From: Jeotgalicoccus sp.
Lineage (GTDB): Bacteria > Bacillota > Bacilli > Staphylococcales > Salinicoccaceae
Reading direction: 5' to 3'
Assembly (NCBI GenBank): GCA_003513765.1
Contig: DONT01000004.1
Location: 166,451-230,450 of the forward strand
DNA length: 64,000 bases
This document shows, in pieces, positions 1 through 8,656 of the stretch; position 1 is the stretch's first letter; each line of letters opens with the position of its first letter. The notes under the pieces were generated by a model that worked only from the letters and a program-made list of their open reading frames with translations, had not been told where the DNA came from and searched no databases. A program made the translations under genes and the position numbers.

Positions 1-1
1 A

Positions 2-619
2 TTTTCTAAAGCAGAAGATTTATCGGCAGTTGCTAAAACATATTTCACTGCAAGTAATTTGGTTATAACATCATCAGGAGATACTGCAAATAATTTATCG
101 AACAGTACAGCCAATAACGGTGATTACGCTACTGAAAACTTACTTAAAAACAATATAAGTGATGCTGAACACTCAAATAGTAAAGCACTTGAAAAGCTTC
201 TTGTACAAATTAATAAAACCCACGACGATATATTTGATGTCTGGGATAATAATTTTATTCCGCTTTATAATGCTTACCAGTTTGATGAGCTGGAAGTAGA
301 GTATGCAGCTGATGAAATTACGAACTTAAATGAAAGTTATGTGAAGCTGCAAAAAGAAGTTGAAAATCTTTCAGTGCCTGATGATATGCCGGTAGAAGAA
401 CAGCTCCGGATTCAGGAGATAAAAGATGATCTGCTCCTTGCGATATCGAATCGCTCGCTTGCGGTAATTGAATTTAAGTCGATGCTTGGCAGTGATGAAG
501 TTTCACACCAGGCGTTTATGGATATTCATGTTAACAACAGCAACCGCTATTTAGACGAAGTAAAAGAAGTTAATGCGGAACTAGAGTTTAAGGACGAAGA
601 GCTCATAACTTCAAAATAG
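2..619 (+). CDS. 5'-truncated helical protein of unknown function
   Basis: The reading frame is open from base 2 of the window, so the true start lies upstream; the first in-frame ATG/GTG/TTG is only a TTG at 59. The visible 205 residues are hydrophilic, begin with a Ser/Asn-rich stretch, and continue as a predicted long alpha-helical, acidic region without membrane segments. I do not recognise the family. By composition it could be the body of a secreted or lipid-anchored protein whose signal peptide is outside the window, but that cannot be shown here. A terminator follows directly. Confidence 0.6.
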   Translation, partial: FSKAEDLSAVAKTYFTASNLVITSSGDTANNLSNSTANNGDYATENLLKNNISDAEHSNSKALEKLLVQINKTHDDIFDVWDNNFIPLYNAYQFDELEVEYAADEITNLNESYVKLQKEVENLSVPDDMPVEEQLRIQEIKDDLLLAISNRSLAVIEFKSMLGSDEVSHQAFMDIHVNNSNRYLDEVKEVNAELEFKDEELITSK

Positions 620-632
620 TATAAGTAAGAGA

Positions 633-660
633 GCAGTACCGTAACCGGTGCTGTTTTTTT
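633..660 (+). terminator. Rho-independent terminator
   Basis: Arms CAGTACCG and CGGTGCTG around a short loop (one G-U pair), followed by seven T; ends the first gene. Confidence 0.8.
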
Positions 661-726
661 ATGTTTAAAGTACAGTTTAAGGGGAAGACTATTGACTAGA
701 AAGAAATTTACAGGAGGAATTAATTT

Positions 727-1239
727 ATGGCAAAAAAAGTAGCTGTTATTATGACAGATTTAGTCGAAGATATCGAATATACAAGTCCCAAAGAAGTGAT
801 TGAGGGAGCAGGACATGAAACAGTTCTCATTTCGCCGGACGGTTCAGCTGTAGAAGGTAAAAAAGGCGGAACATTCGAAGCGGATAAGTCTATTGGAGAA
901 GTCACACCAGCTGATTATGATGCTTTATTAATTCCGGGAGGATTTTCACCGGATAGTTTACGCGGAGATAAGGAAGACCGATTCTCAAAATTTGCCAAGC
1001 ATTTCCTTGAGGAAGACAAGCCGGTATTTGCAATTTGCCACGGACCTCAGCTGCTGGTAGATACAGGTTTACTGAAAGATAGAAAAATCACCAGCGTTAA
1101 AAATGTTAAAAATGATTTAATTAATGCAGGCGCAAAATGGGAAGACAGCCCGCTTGCAGTATGCGGCAATCTGGCTACAAGCCGTACGCCTGACGATTTA
1201 GATCAGTTTAATGCTGAAATTAAAAGGCAATTAGGATAA
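727..1239 (+). CDS. DJ-1/PfpI family protein (YfkM/YraA-like stress protein)
   Basis: A 170-residue class I glutamine-amidotransferase-like protein of the PfpI/DJ-1 type. The nucleophile elbow is AICHGPQLL with the conserved Cys near residue 104 followed by His; the acidic partner region and the IPGG turn (near residue 70) are present. Family members in Bacillus are general stress proteins, with proposed deglycase or chaperone activities whose physiological role is disputed. It starts at ATG after a strong AGGAGG site and stands as a single gene between two terminators. Length is normal for the family. Confidence 0.88.
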   Translation: MAKKVAVIMTDLVEDIEYTSPKEVIEGAGHETVLISPDGSAVEGKKGGTFEADKSIGEVTPADYDALLIPGGFSPDSLRGDKEDRFSKFAKHFLEEDKPVFAICHGPQLLVDTGLLKDRKITSVKNVKNDLINAGAKWEDSPLAVCGNLATSRTPDDLDQFNAEIKRQLG

Positions 1240-1245
1240 AACAAA

Positions 1246-1276
1246 GGCTGCAGCGGAATACCGCTGCAGCCTGTTA
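1246..1276. terminator. Bidirectional terminator
   Basis: Perfect 11-bp stem GGCTGCAGCGG / CCGCTGCAGCC with a four-base loop between convergent genes; short T-rich tails on both sides. Confidence 0.75.
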
Positions 1277-1284
1277 TTTAATTT

Positions 1285-2007
1285 CTATTCTACTGTTACT
1301 GTACGTGCGGCAGCAGCGGGGTCACCGAAACTGTCAAAGACAGCGTAAGCTATCGTATATTCACCCGGCGTTTCATTATCAACTTCTCCGGAAATATAAA
1401 GCTCATTGCTTATATCGGTACCATCCACATCTATTGCACGGACACCGTCTTTAGGGTCAAATGACTCACCCGTACTGAGCGTTAAATCTTCGACGCCGCT
1501 GAATGATACAGAATTACCGGTATCAGATGAAGAACTTGCGTCAGGTGCAGTTTCACCAAGCTGTTCTTCAGTTGGCGGTATCAGCGGTACAGGATCACTT
1601 TCTCTATCAGATACTGTAACCTGACGGACATGCTCGTAATAACCATTGCGCGAATTTTCTACACGGTAGGTCACGCTGTATGTACCGGGAGATTCTGTAT
1701 TCACGCTGTTGTTTGTTACTTCTATATTATCGGTAATATTTCCATCCTGGTTATCCACTGCATAAACACCGGCCAGCGGATCGAAGTCACTGCCGGTCTG
1801 AACGTTAATATTAGTAACACCTTTTATTGCGGGTATATTGCCCGAATGGCTGTCGGCTTCTTCTTTCATCGTCGGGCCATCATAATTTTCATATGCCTGA
1901 TCAGGACCCTGAGCAGGTTCTTCAATATCGTTATCTACAAAATCACTGACGATTGGTGCGACTGGAAGTGCGCCAATCATAAATTTTATAAGCGTATCTG
2001 CATTCAT
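1285..2007 (-). CDS. Protein with two bacterial Ig-like (DUF5011-type) domains
   Basis: A 240-residue acidic protein. Two repeats of about 75 residues (around 60-130 and 165-240) share the pattern of DUF5011/HYR-like beta sandwiches: a phrase such as SFDPLAGV or SFDPKDGV, then a DxDG/NQDG turn, then PGxYxxxYxV and a terminal VTV strand. A proline/glycine/serine-rich linker joins them. Such domains are usually found in cell-surface or secreted proteins, yet the first 25 residues contain only a weakly hydrophobic stretch and no cleavage motif, lipobox or LPXTG. The start ATG has an AGGTG site. Function unknown; partner binding at the surface is only an inference. Confidence 0.6.
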   Translation of the reverse strand: MNADTLIKFMIGALPVAPIVSDFVDNDIEEPAQGPDQAYENYDGPTMKEEADSHSGNIPAIKGVTNINVQTGSDFDPLAGVYAVDNQDGNITDNIEVTNNSVNTESPGTYSVTYRVENSRNGYYEHVRQVTVSDRESDPVPLIPPTEEQLGETAPDASSSSDTGNSVSFSGVEDLTLSTGESFDPKDGVRAIDVDGTDISNELYISGEVDNETPGEYTIAYAVFDSFGDPAAAARTVTVE

Positions 2008-2100
2008 TTATTTACACCTCTGGATTCACAATACTTTTTTTAATTTTAGCACACTACCGTCGTAACGACCAAGAATAGTGCAGATAGGACGTGAAGGAAT

Positions 2101-3063
2101 TTGACTTATATATTATTAATTATAGGATTCGTACTGCTGATAAAAGGTGCAGGATATTTTGTGGATGGTGCATCAGCAATTGCCGGGAAACTGCATATTT
2201 CTCCGTTGATTGTGGGATTAACTATAGTCTCGCTCGGTACGAGTGCACCGGAGGCAGTCGTTAGTATAATTGCTTCACTTGAGGACAATGGTGATATGGT
2301 TATTGGCAACATTGTCGGAAGTAACATTATAAATATTTCATTAATGCTTGGTGTTACTGTATTGGTTTCCCCTTTTGTAATTGAACGGGAAACACAAACA
2401 AGAGAAATCCCCTATTCACTGATAGCAGCAGTATTACTCCTTGTATTTATGTCGGATCAATTTTTATTTTCTGCTGATTCCAACATAGTAGGACGTATCG
2501 ACGGAATTATTTTATTGGCAGGTATTGTCTTATTTTTATATTATACTTTTGTTAAAGCACGCCGCACCAGAGAAGCAACACAGGATAGTGAAGCTAAAAA
2601 AGCAGGGAATGACAGCAGCTGGTTTAAAAATATTGCCCTTTTTGTTATCGGTCTTGCAGGTATTATTTTTGGCGGTGATTTGGTTGTCGACAGTGCATCG
2701 TCAATTGCGCTGTCGCTTGGAATGAGTCAGGCACTTGTCGGTTTAACAATTGTTGCGATTGGTACATCACTGCCGGAACTTACAACGTCTGTTGCTGCTG
2801 CCAGAAAAGGCGAAGCGGAAATGGCATTTGGTAATCTGATTGGCAGTAATATATTTAATATATTTTTCGTACTGGGACTCTCTGCAGTAATCAGTCCTTT
2901 AAGTGTCGGCGGAAGTCTCTTTACAGATGCATGGATCCTCATTATTATTACTGTTGTATTAATGATTCTTGCTTTATGGAAAGGAAAACTGTCACGTACT
3001 TCAGGTGGAATACTGGCTTTATTATATGTAATTTATCTCGTTTACATTATAGTAAGGGGATAA
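2101..3063 (+). CDS. Ca2+/Na+ antiporter family membrane protein (YrbG-like)
   Basis: A 320-residue inner-membrane exchanger of the CaCA family. It contains the duplicated alpha repeats that form the ion site: SLGTSAPEAVVS with GNIVGSNIINI in the N-terminal half, and AIGTSLPELTTS with GNLIGSNIFNI in the C-terminal half. About ten membrane segments are visible, with a short charged cytoplasmic loop near residues 155-175. Starts at TTG after GTGAAGGA; no nearer ATG fits the first helix. Exports Ca2+ (or another cation) in exchange for Na+ or H+; the actual ion cannot be read from sequence. Single gene, ends at a bidirectional terminator. Confidence 0.87.
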   Translation: MTYILLIIGFVLLIKGAGYFVDGASAIAGKLHISPLIVGLTIVSLGTSAPEAVVSIIASLEDNGDMVIGNIVGSNIINISLMLGVTVLVSPFVIERETQTREIPYSLIAAVLLLVFMSDQFLFSADSNIVGRIDGIILLAGIVLFLYYTFVKARRTREATQDSEAKKAGNDSSWFKNIALFVIGLAGIIFGGDLVVDSASSIALSLGMSQALVGLTIVAIGTSLPELTTSVAAARKGEAEMAFGNLIGSNIFNIFFVLGLSAVISPLSVGGSLFTDAWILIIITVVLMILALWKGKLSRTSGGILALLYVIYLVYIIVRG

Positions 3064-3078
3064 ATCATATGAGACATT

Positions 3079-3115
3079 AAAATGCCCCTCCGTAAATTCG
3101 GAGAGGCATTTTTTT
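3079..3115. terminator. Bidirectional terminator
   Basis: Stem AAATGCCccTCCG / CGGAgaGGCATTT with A- and T-runs on the two sides, between the exchanger gene and folD. Confidence 0.85.
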
Positions 3116-3122
3116 AAGTTTA

Positions 3123-3971
3123 TTATTTTTCGTTATGCCATTTAGCTGCTAATAACGTGTTGTTTAAGACCATTGTAATCGTTAATGGGCCAACACCGCC
3201 CGGAACCGGTGTAATGTAGCTCGCTACTTCTTTCGCACTTTCGAAATCGACATCTCCGACTAATTTCTCGTCAACAACTGTGTTGCCTACATCGATAACG
3301 ATTGCGCCTTCCTTTAAGTCAGATCCTTTAATAAGACCCGGTTTACCTACAGCACTAACGACAACGTCGAAGTTTTTAAGGCTTGCAACCATGTCTTTAG
3401 TGCGTGAATGCATCAAAGTTACTGTAGCATTTTCGTTAGTTAGTAATTTTGCTACCGGCTGTCCAACAATGTGTGAACGTCCGACAACAGCAACTGTTTT
3501 ACCTTCAAGTGAACCTGTGTGCTTCAGTAATTCCATAATACCAAGCGGTGTACATGGTACGAATGTGCGCTGTCCAGTGTACAGGCGGCCGATATTAACC
3601 GGGCTGAACCCGTCTACGTCTTTATGAGGAGCAATTGCTTCAAGTACTTTATTTTCATCTACCTGTGACGGCAGTGGAACCTGTACAAGAATACCATTTA
3701 CTTTATCGTCGTTATTAAGTTTTTCTACTGCTGCAAGTACATCTTCTTCTGAAGTATCTTCATCTAAGTGCACGATAGAAGACTCCATTCCGATTTTTTC
3801 AGCAGCTTTGTTTTTAGAACGTACGTAGCTTAATGAAGCGCCGTCGTTACCTACAATTACCACCGTAAGATTTGGTACAATACCCTGTGATTTTAATTTT
3901 TCAACTTCGCTTTGTAATCCGGCGCGGTAATCTTTAGCGATTTCACGGCCGTTTAATAATTCTGCAGTCAT
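3123..3971 (-). CDS. folD: Bifunctional methylene-THF dehydrogenase / methenyl-THF cyclohydrolase
   Basis: Interconverts 5,10-methylene-THF and 10-formyl-THF using NADP+, supplying formyl groups for purines and initiator tRNA. The 282-residue protein has the catalytic YVRSKNKA lysine region (near 50), the substrate motif VQVPLP (near 100), the nucleotide-binding GRSHIVGQPVA segment (near 165) and the C-terminal signature PGGVGPLTITM. In S. aureus folD lies immediately upstream of the pur operon; here the only purine gene left beside it is the divergent purD. Start ATG has a GGGAGG site. Confidence 0.96.
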   Translation of the reverse strand: MTAELLNGREIAKDYRAGLQSEVEKLKSQGIVPNLTVVIVGNDGASLSYVRSKNKAAEKIGMESSIVHLDEDTSEEDVLAAVEKLNNDDKVNGILVQVPLPSQVDENKVLEAIAPHKDVDGFSPVNIGRLYTGQRTFVPCTPLGIMELLKHTGSLEGKTVAVVGRSHIVGQPVAKLLTNENATVTLMHSRTKDMVASLKNFDVVVSAVGKPGLIKGSDLKEGAIVIDVGNTVVDEKLVGDVDFESAKEVASYITPVPGGVGPLTITMVLNNTLLAAKWHNEK

Positions 3972-4142
3972 AAAAAAATCCTCCCTTAAAGTTTATCTAT
4001 TTCATTATCTCGAAAAATATAAGAAAAAGCTATAGATATACTTTAATAATTGTACCAAGAAATTAGTAGGAGTTCTTTATTTAAGTTATAATAATTTTAA
4101 GTTCATATTACATAAGTGTAACAGTATGAAAGGGGAATAATT

Positions 4143-5414
4143 ATGAACGTTGCAGTAATTGGCAAGGGCGGCAGAGAACATGCTATTGTCAAGATGTTGG
4201 CAAATTCAAAAAGTGTTAATAATATTTATGCAATACCGGGAAATGCAGGCATGCGTGAAATCTGCGAGGTTATGTACCGTGTCGATGAGGATGATTTCGA
4301 TGCAATTGCAGGAATATGTATTGAGAAACAGGTGGATTGGGTCGTCATAGGGGATGCGGTTCCATTATCACTTGGTTTGGCAGACTTTTTAATAGATGAA
4401 TACGGACTTACTGTTTTCGGACCGCGTAAAAATGAAGCCCGGATGGAAACGAGTAAGTCATACACCAAAAAACTGCTTAAGAAATATAATATTCCAACAG
4501 CGGATTTTAAAGTATTTGTAAATTATAATGAGGCAAAAGATTATATAGAATCGGCAGTTCCGCCTTATGTGCTTAAAAAAGACGGCTTGAGCGAAGGTAA
4601 AGGTGTCGTTATCATACACAGCAGAGAAGAAGGTTTAAAAGCATTGGAAGAGCTGGCCGCAGTGTCAGATCAAGGTGATATGGAACCGCTGCTGATCGAA
4701 GAGTATTTAACGGGTGAAGAGTTTTCACTGATGGTAATGGTCAATGAAGAGTATACCCACACATTTGAAGTAATTGCACAAGATCATAAAAGTGCATTCG
4801 GCAAGGGTGATGGCCCGAATACCGGCGGTATGGGAGCTTATGCCCCTGTAACGCATATCAGCGAAACAATCAGACAGGAAACAATTAAAAAAATTATTGA
4901 ACCGACAGCTATGGCGATGGTTAAAGAAGGGCTGAGTTACTTCGGCGTTTTATACCTCGGTGCAATGGTGACAGATGATGGAGTGAAAGTACTTGAATAC
5001 AATGCGAGATTCGGTGATCCTGAAGCGCAGGTTCTGCTTTCTATGATAGACAGCGACTTCGCCTGCATACTGGAAAAGGTGCAGCAGAAAGAGCCGCTCA
5101 AAATTGACTGGAAGCCCGGCTACACTGTTGGGGTGATGCTCGCGACAGAAGGTTATCCGTATGAATACAAACGCGGCATTGGAATTTCATTTACCGATGA
5201 GATAATGGACCGCAGTTTTATCAGCGGCCTTGCTCAGACTGAAAATGGAGACTATATTTCCTCAGGCGGCCGGATTATGCTGGTCACAGGTACCGGTTTC
5301 ACGATTGAAGAAGCACTAAAATCTGCCTACGGCAGCGTTAGAAAAATAGAATTCGATAAAAACGAAATATTTTACAGAACGGACATTGCACACCGTGCAC
5401 TGTTAACAAAATAA
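4143..5414 (+). CDS. purD: Phosphoribosylamine-glycine ligase (GAR synthetase), standing alone
   Basis: ATP-grasp enzyme of step two of purine synthesis. At 423 residues it is normal length. The N-terminal Rossmann motif GKGGREH, the ATP-grasp segments KKDGLSEGKG and DHKSAFGKGDGPNTGGMGAY, and the metal-binding EYNARFGDPEAQ are present. It is most similar to staphylococcal PurD. Two oddities: the usual GPE phosphate-loop motif near residue 75 reads GDA, and the rest of the pur operon that precedes purD in S. aureus is absent. The gene has its own AAAGGGGAA site and terminator and is a single transcription unit. Probably a functional PurD, but a diverged paralogue is possible. Confidence 0.85.
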   Translation: MNVAVIGKGGREHAIVKMLANSKSVNNIYAIPGNAGMREICEVMYRVDEDDFDAIAGICIEKQVDWVVIGDAVPLSLGLADFLIDEYGLTVFGPRKNEARMETSKSYTKKLLKKYNIPTADFKVFVNYNEAKDYIESAVPPYVLKKDGLSEGKGVVIIHSREEGLKALEELAAVSDQGDMEPLLIEEYLTGEEFSLMVMVNEEYTHTFEVIAQDHKSAFGKGDGPNTGGMGAYAPVTHISETIRQETIKKIIEPTAMAMVKEGLSYFGVLYLGAMVTDDGVKVLEYNARFGDPEAQVLLSMIDSDFACILEKVQQKEPLKIDWKPGYTVGVMLATEGYPYEYKRGIGISFTDEIMDRSFISGLAQTENGDYISSGGRIMLVTGTGFTIEEALKSAYGSVRKIEFDKNEIFYRTDIAHRALLTK

Positions 5415-5419
5415 AAAAA

Positions 5420-5446
5420 GAGGTTAGCTGACTGCTAACCTCTTTT
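5420..5446 (+). terminator. Terminator of purD
   Basis: Perfect 9-bp stem GAGGTTAGC / GCTAACCTC followed by T4. The 210 bases from here to the next gene are A+T-rich and show nothing else I can support. Confidence 0.85.
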
Positions 5447-5659
5447 GCATGAGCAAAGGGTAATAAAATGATATAATTACGCCTTATCATGCACGTAAAA
5501 CCTAAGTATATTATTCGTTAATATTTGGCCTGTATCAATATTATATTTATCATCTGTTAATATGTTATATAGCCGAAATTTATAAATATAAACATAAATA
5601 TGCTGAATAATGATTTTTATACTTGAATTTTATATACTAGAGAGAGTTGAGGTGACAGG

Positions 5660-6919
5660 ATGATAAGTAAATTCAGAAATCGCAGTGAAGTGATTATAAG
5701 TTTTATACTCGGTGTGTTTTTTATTATTTTAGGTCTTTTTATATTATTTAACACCAGTCAGATTAGAAATGAAGAAGTCCCTGTTGAAGAAGATAGCATA
5801 GAAACAATATTTGATTTAATTAATGCTTTCTTCGTCGAAGTATCAAATATGCTGTCGATGATGATTGGAGGCTTTCCGATTATCGCGGGCATACTGATAA
5901 TTTTATTTGGTCTGTTTATGTTTAAAGTAGGCTCATGGATTAACAGCACTACTAAATACGATGTGCCGCTGACCTTTTTCTTTATCGCTTTGTCGCTGGT
6001 TCTGTTCATTGTAACAACGATATTAATGACACAATCCTACGGGCTTTTTGCGTTGCTGTTTTTGCTCGCATTTATTATTCATCTGCTGTTCAGCGTATTT
6101 AATGAATATTTAAATCCGGAACATCGCAAAGAACATTATATGATTATACTGCTGTTTTACGGTATCGCATATTTCTTTACGCAAAACGCAGTGTATTCGA
6201 ATATAGAATCAACGATAACACCGACAGACGTACTGTCTATTAATTTGTTTTTTGCATTGGTGTGGGTATCCTCCTTCATGGCTCTGTGGGTCGGAGTATT
6301 CTTGTTGAAAGCAAACAATCTGCTGAAAAAACCGGCGGAGGCAAGTCCTGAAAAACTATCCAGATTAAACAAGAAGAAGAGCGGTAAAAAACGTTTTGCG
6401 CCTGATAAATATTTAGGTTTTTCACAGAAACTATACGATTTTCGCAACAAAATTCTGGATAAGCTCAAACAGTTTTTTGAAACGGATCTGCCTTCGTGGT
6501 TCAAAGTGAACTATTTGGAAATACTCTTTGGTATTATCGTACTGATATTCGTCTTCCTGGAGTTTAATAACCGTAACGGTGTATTTGTAGAAGGTTATTT
6601 CAGACTGAATCAGATGCAGACGATTTACGAATGGGTTAATTTATTTATTACACTTGTACTGGCAGTGTTATATTTAGTGTTCACGATTATGAACCTCTTA
6701 AAAGATAAGTATTATCACAGACAGATGATTGTTATTTTTATACTTTGGCTGAATGTTACAGTCAGCTTGTATATTACGCTGTTTAAAGATGTGGAACTAT
6801 CGCTGTTTATTTTACCATTCAATGTTTTTCTTGTATTATTGCTGACACCATTATTACTGATCAGCATATTTAAGGAATTTAAAGGGGACGATAAAAATGA
6901 AACAGACAGAAAAATATAG
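5660..6919 (+). CDS. Polytopic membrane protein of unknown function
   Basis: A 419-residue protein with about ten predicted membrane helices: two at the N terminus separated by an acidic loop (residues 38-55), five more up to about residue 225, a basic Lys-rich cytoplasmic segment (about 230-270, KKKSGKKR), then three or four further helices. I recognise no transporter or enzyme motif. It starts at ATG after GAGGTGACAGG and its 3' end overlaps the start of hutG by 23 bases, so the two are probably co-translated. A link to histidine catabolism is inferred only from that overlap. Confidence 0.75.
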   Translation: MISKFRNRSEVIISFILGVFFIILGLFILFNTSQIRNEEVPVEEDSIETIFDLINAFFVEVSNMLSMMIGGFPIIAGILIILFGLFMFKVGSWINSTTKYDVPLTFFFIALSLVLFIVTTILMTQSYGLFALLFLLAFIIHLLFSVFNEYLNPEHRKEHYMIILLFYGIAYFFTQNAVYSNIESTITPTDVLSINLFFALVWVSSFMALWVGVFLLKANNLLKKPAEASPEKLSRLNKKKSGKKRFAPDKYLGFSQKLYDFRNKILDKLKQFFETDLPSWFKVNYLEILFGIIVLIFVFLEFNNRNGVFVEGYFRLNQMQTIYEWVNLFITLVLAVLYLVFTIMNLLKDKYYHRQMIVIFILWLNVTVSLYITLFKDVELSLFILPFNVFLVLLLTPLLLISIFKEFKGDDKNETDRKI

Positions 6920-7790
6920 ATACAGTGGACGTACAGACGACATAACAGTTCACGAAAGAATCCATCAGCTTGTTAAAGAGTATAATGGAGAAACAGGTGT
7001 ACCGGTAATTACAGGGTTTAGTTCAGATGAAGGTGTAAAAAGAAATAAAGGGACGGCAGGCGCTGCAGAAGGACCTTTTAAAGTCCGTGAGAAGATGTCT
7101 TCCTATGCGTTCACAGATGAACTGTACGATGCAGGAACAGTGCTCGGTACTGAGGATTTGGAGCAGTCCCAGCAGAATTTAGGAAATGTTATTAATGAGA
7201 TTTATAAAAATGACAGTTTTCCTATTATTATCGGCGGCGGACATGAAACTTTTTACGGCCATTACCTAGGAGCGAGACAGGCATTCAGCGGTAAAATCGC
7301 AATCGTCAATCTCGATGCGCATTTTGATCTTCGCGATGAAAGACCTTCCTCCGGCACGATGTTCCATCAGATTTTAACTGCTGACAGCGAAGTAGATTAC
7401 TATTGTCTCGGATTACAGCCGCAGGGCAATACTAAAACGCTGTATGATACAGCAGATAAGTTCGGTGTTAAATATTATTCGATTGATGAAATGAGAAACA
7501 CAGATGCTGCCGATAAAGTCGCAGCGGCTCTTCAGGGTTATGATACGGTCCTTATGACCTTGTGTATGGATTCACTGCAGCAGGCAATTGCGCCGGGTGT
7601 CAGTGCACCGAGTCCCAATGGTTATACTGCAGTTGAAATTCACGAACTCGTCAGCAAGTTTGCCCGTCTTCAAAATCTTAAAAGTTTCGATGTGTCGGAA
7701 GTATCTCCGCCGCTCGATATTAATGACCAGACAAGTGCGATAGCCGCGAGCATCATTTATAAATTTTTAACGGTCAGACAATCAATTTAA
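6897..7790 (+). CDS. hutG: Formimidoylglutamase (arginase superfamily)
   Basis: Predicted to hydrolyse N-formimidoyl-L-glutamate to glutamate and formamide, the last step of one histidine degradation route. The 297-residue protein has the HutG-type N terminus (YSGRTDD, then SSDEGVKRNKGTAGAAEGP), the first metal motif GGGHE, the second NLDAHFD, and the APGVSAPSPNG loop, with a final glutamate in VSEVSPP. The third metal motif reads CMDS where arginases have DxD; I cannot tell whether that is normal for this subgroup. It overlaps the upstream membrane-protein gene but has its own AAAGGGG site. Other hut genes are not in the window; note that formamidase-type hydrolase lies at 15.1 kb. Confidence 0.85.
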   Translation: MKQTEKYRYSGRTDDITVHERIHQLVKEYNGETGVPVITGFSSDEGVKRNKGTAGAAEGPFKVREKMSSYAFTDELYDAGTVLGTEDLEQSQQNLGNVINEIYKNDSFPIIIGGGHETFYGHYLGARQAFSGKIAIVNLDAHFDLRDERPSSGTMFHQILTADSEVDYYCLGLQPQGNTKTLYDTADKFGVKYYSIDEMRNTDAADKVAAALQGYDTVLMTLCMDSLQQAIAPGVSAPSPNGYTAVEIHELVSKFARLQNLKSFDVSEVSPPLDINDQTSAIAASIIYKFLTVRQSI

Positions 7791-7855
7791 GTTCGAAAAA
7801 ATAAAAAACGGGTATAACATATAATATAACTTTTAAAATAAAGGAGTATTTTACT

Positions 7856-8332
7856 ATGACCGGACCATTAACGAATGCACAAATTGAAGAGCGGGCAGAT
7901 GAAGCCCGTGACCTGGTGAAATCAAAAGCTGCTTCATCTGCATTAGCAGCAGCACTTCCTATACCGCTGCTTGATGTGGGTACAGATATGAAACTGCTTA
8001 ATGAAATTACAGGTGAAATTGAAGAAATATTCGGTATCACTCATGATGAGGTAGCGAAATACAGCGATGATATGAAAACGAGAGCTGCTGTCATGATTTC
8101 CAGTGTCGGCGGAGAATTCGTTGCACGGAAAACTATCGGTTATGCTGTAAATAAAATCGGCAAGAAAAATCGCAAGGAGAAGGGAACGTTTGGAGTCATT
8201 CCAATTGTTACGCAGGGCTCTACAGCGTTAATTAGTTATTTCCTAATGAAAAAGCTTGGTAACGACCATATTGAGAAATGCGTAGACTATTTAAATTCGA
8301 AAAATATCGACGGTTCAATGCAGGAATCTTAA
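7856..8332 (+). CDS. DUF697/EcsC-like conserved protein
   Basis: A 158-residue protein with an N-terminal amphipathic helix rich in Ala and Glu, a possible membrane hairpin around residues 32-50 (AALPIPLLDVGTD), and a C-terminal region with a hydrophobic helix (FGVIPIVTQGSTALISYFLMKKLG) that resembles DUF697 proteins. Function unknown; membrane association is likely. It has an AAGGAG site and sits as a single gene between hutG and ptsH, 57 bases ahead of ptsH without a clear terminator. Confidence 0.6.
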   Translation: MTGPLTNAQIEERADEARDLVKSKAASSALAAALPIPLLDVGTDMKLLNEITGEIEEIFGITHDEVAKYSDDMKTRAAVMISSVGGEFVARKTIGYAVNKIGKKNRKEKGTFGVIPIVTQGSTALISYFLMKKLGNDHIEKCVDYLNSKNIDGSMQES

Positions 8333-8389
8333 AAGTGGTGTAAAATAAGTGTAATCATTGAGAAATTCACACTTAAAGGAGACAACATA

Positions 8390-8656
8390 ATGGAAACAAA
8401 GTCATTTCTAATTATAGACGAAACAGGGATTCATGCACGCCCTGCCACAATTTTAGTGCAGACAGCAACGAAATTCGACTCGGATATCGAACTCGAATAT
8501 AACAGCAAAAAAGTTAACCTTAAATCAATAATGGGTGTAATGTCATTAGGAGTAGGCAAAGGTGCAGAAGTAACTATTTATGCAGACGGCAAAGACGAAG
8601 CAGAAGCGATTGAAGCAATTTCTGAAACTTTATCTAGCGAAGGACTGACTGAATAA
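8390..8656 (+). CDS. ptsH: Phosphocarrier protein HPr
   Basis: The 88-residue phosphocarrier of the sugar phosphotransferase system. His15 in the motif GIHARPA accepts phosphate from enzyme I; Ser46 in LKSIMGVMSLG is the HPr kinase site, and HPr-Ser46-P is the CcpA co-repressor in Firmicutes. This is directly relevant to the cre sites reported elsewhere in the window. AAAGGAG site; the stop codon overlaps the ptsI start by one base (TAATG), so translation is coupled. A small inverted repeat AAGTGT / ACACTT spans the leader at 8347-8375. Confidence 0.97.
   Translation: METKSFLIIDETGIHARPATILVQTATKFDSDIELEYNSKKVNLKSIMGVMSLGVGKGAEVTIYADGKDEAEAIEAISETLSSEGLTE

Noticed and set aside
3972..4142. 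Possible purine riboswitch or PurR boxes between folD and purD
   Set aside because: I found neither the conserved purine aptamer pairing nor convincing paired PurBoxes.
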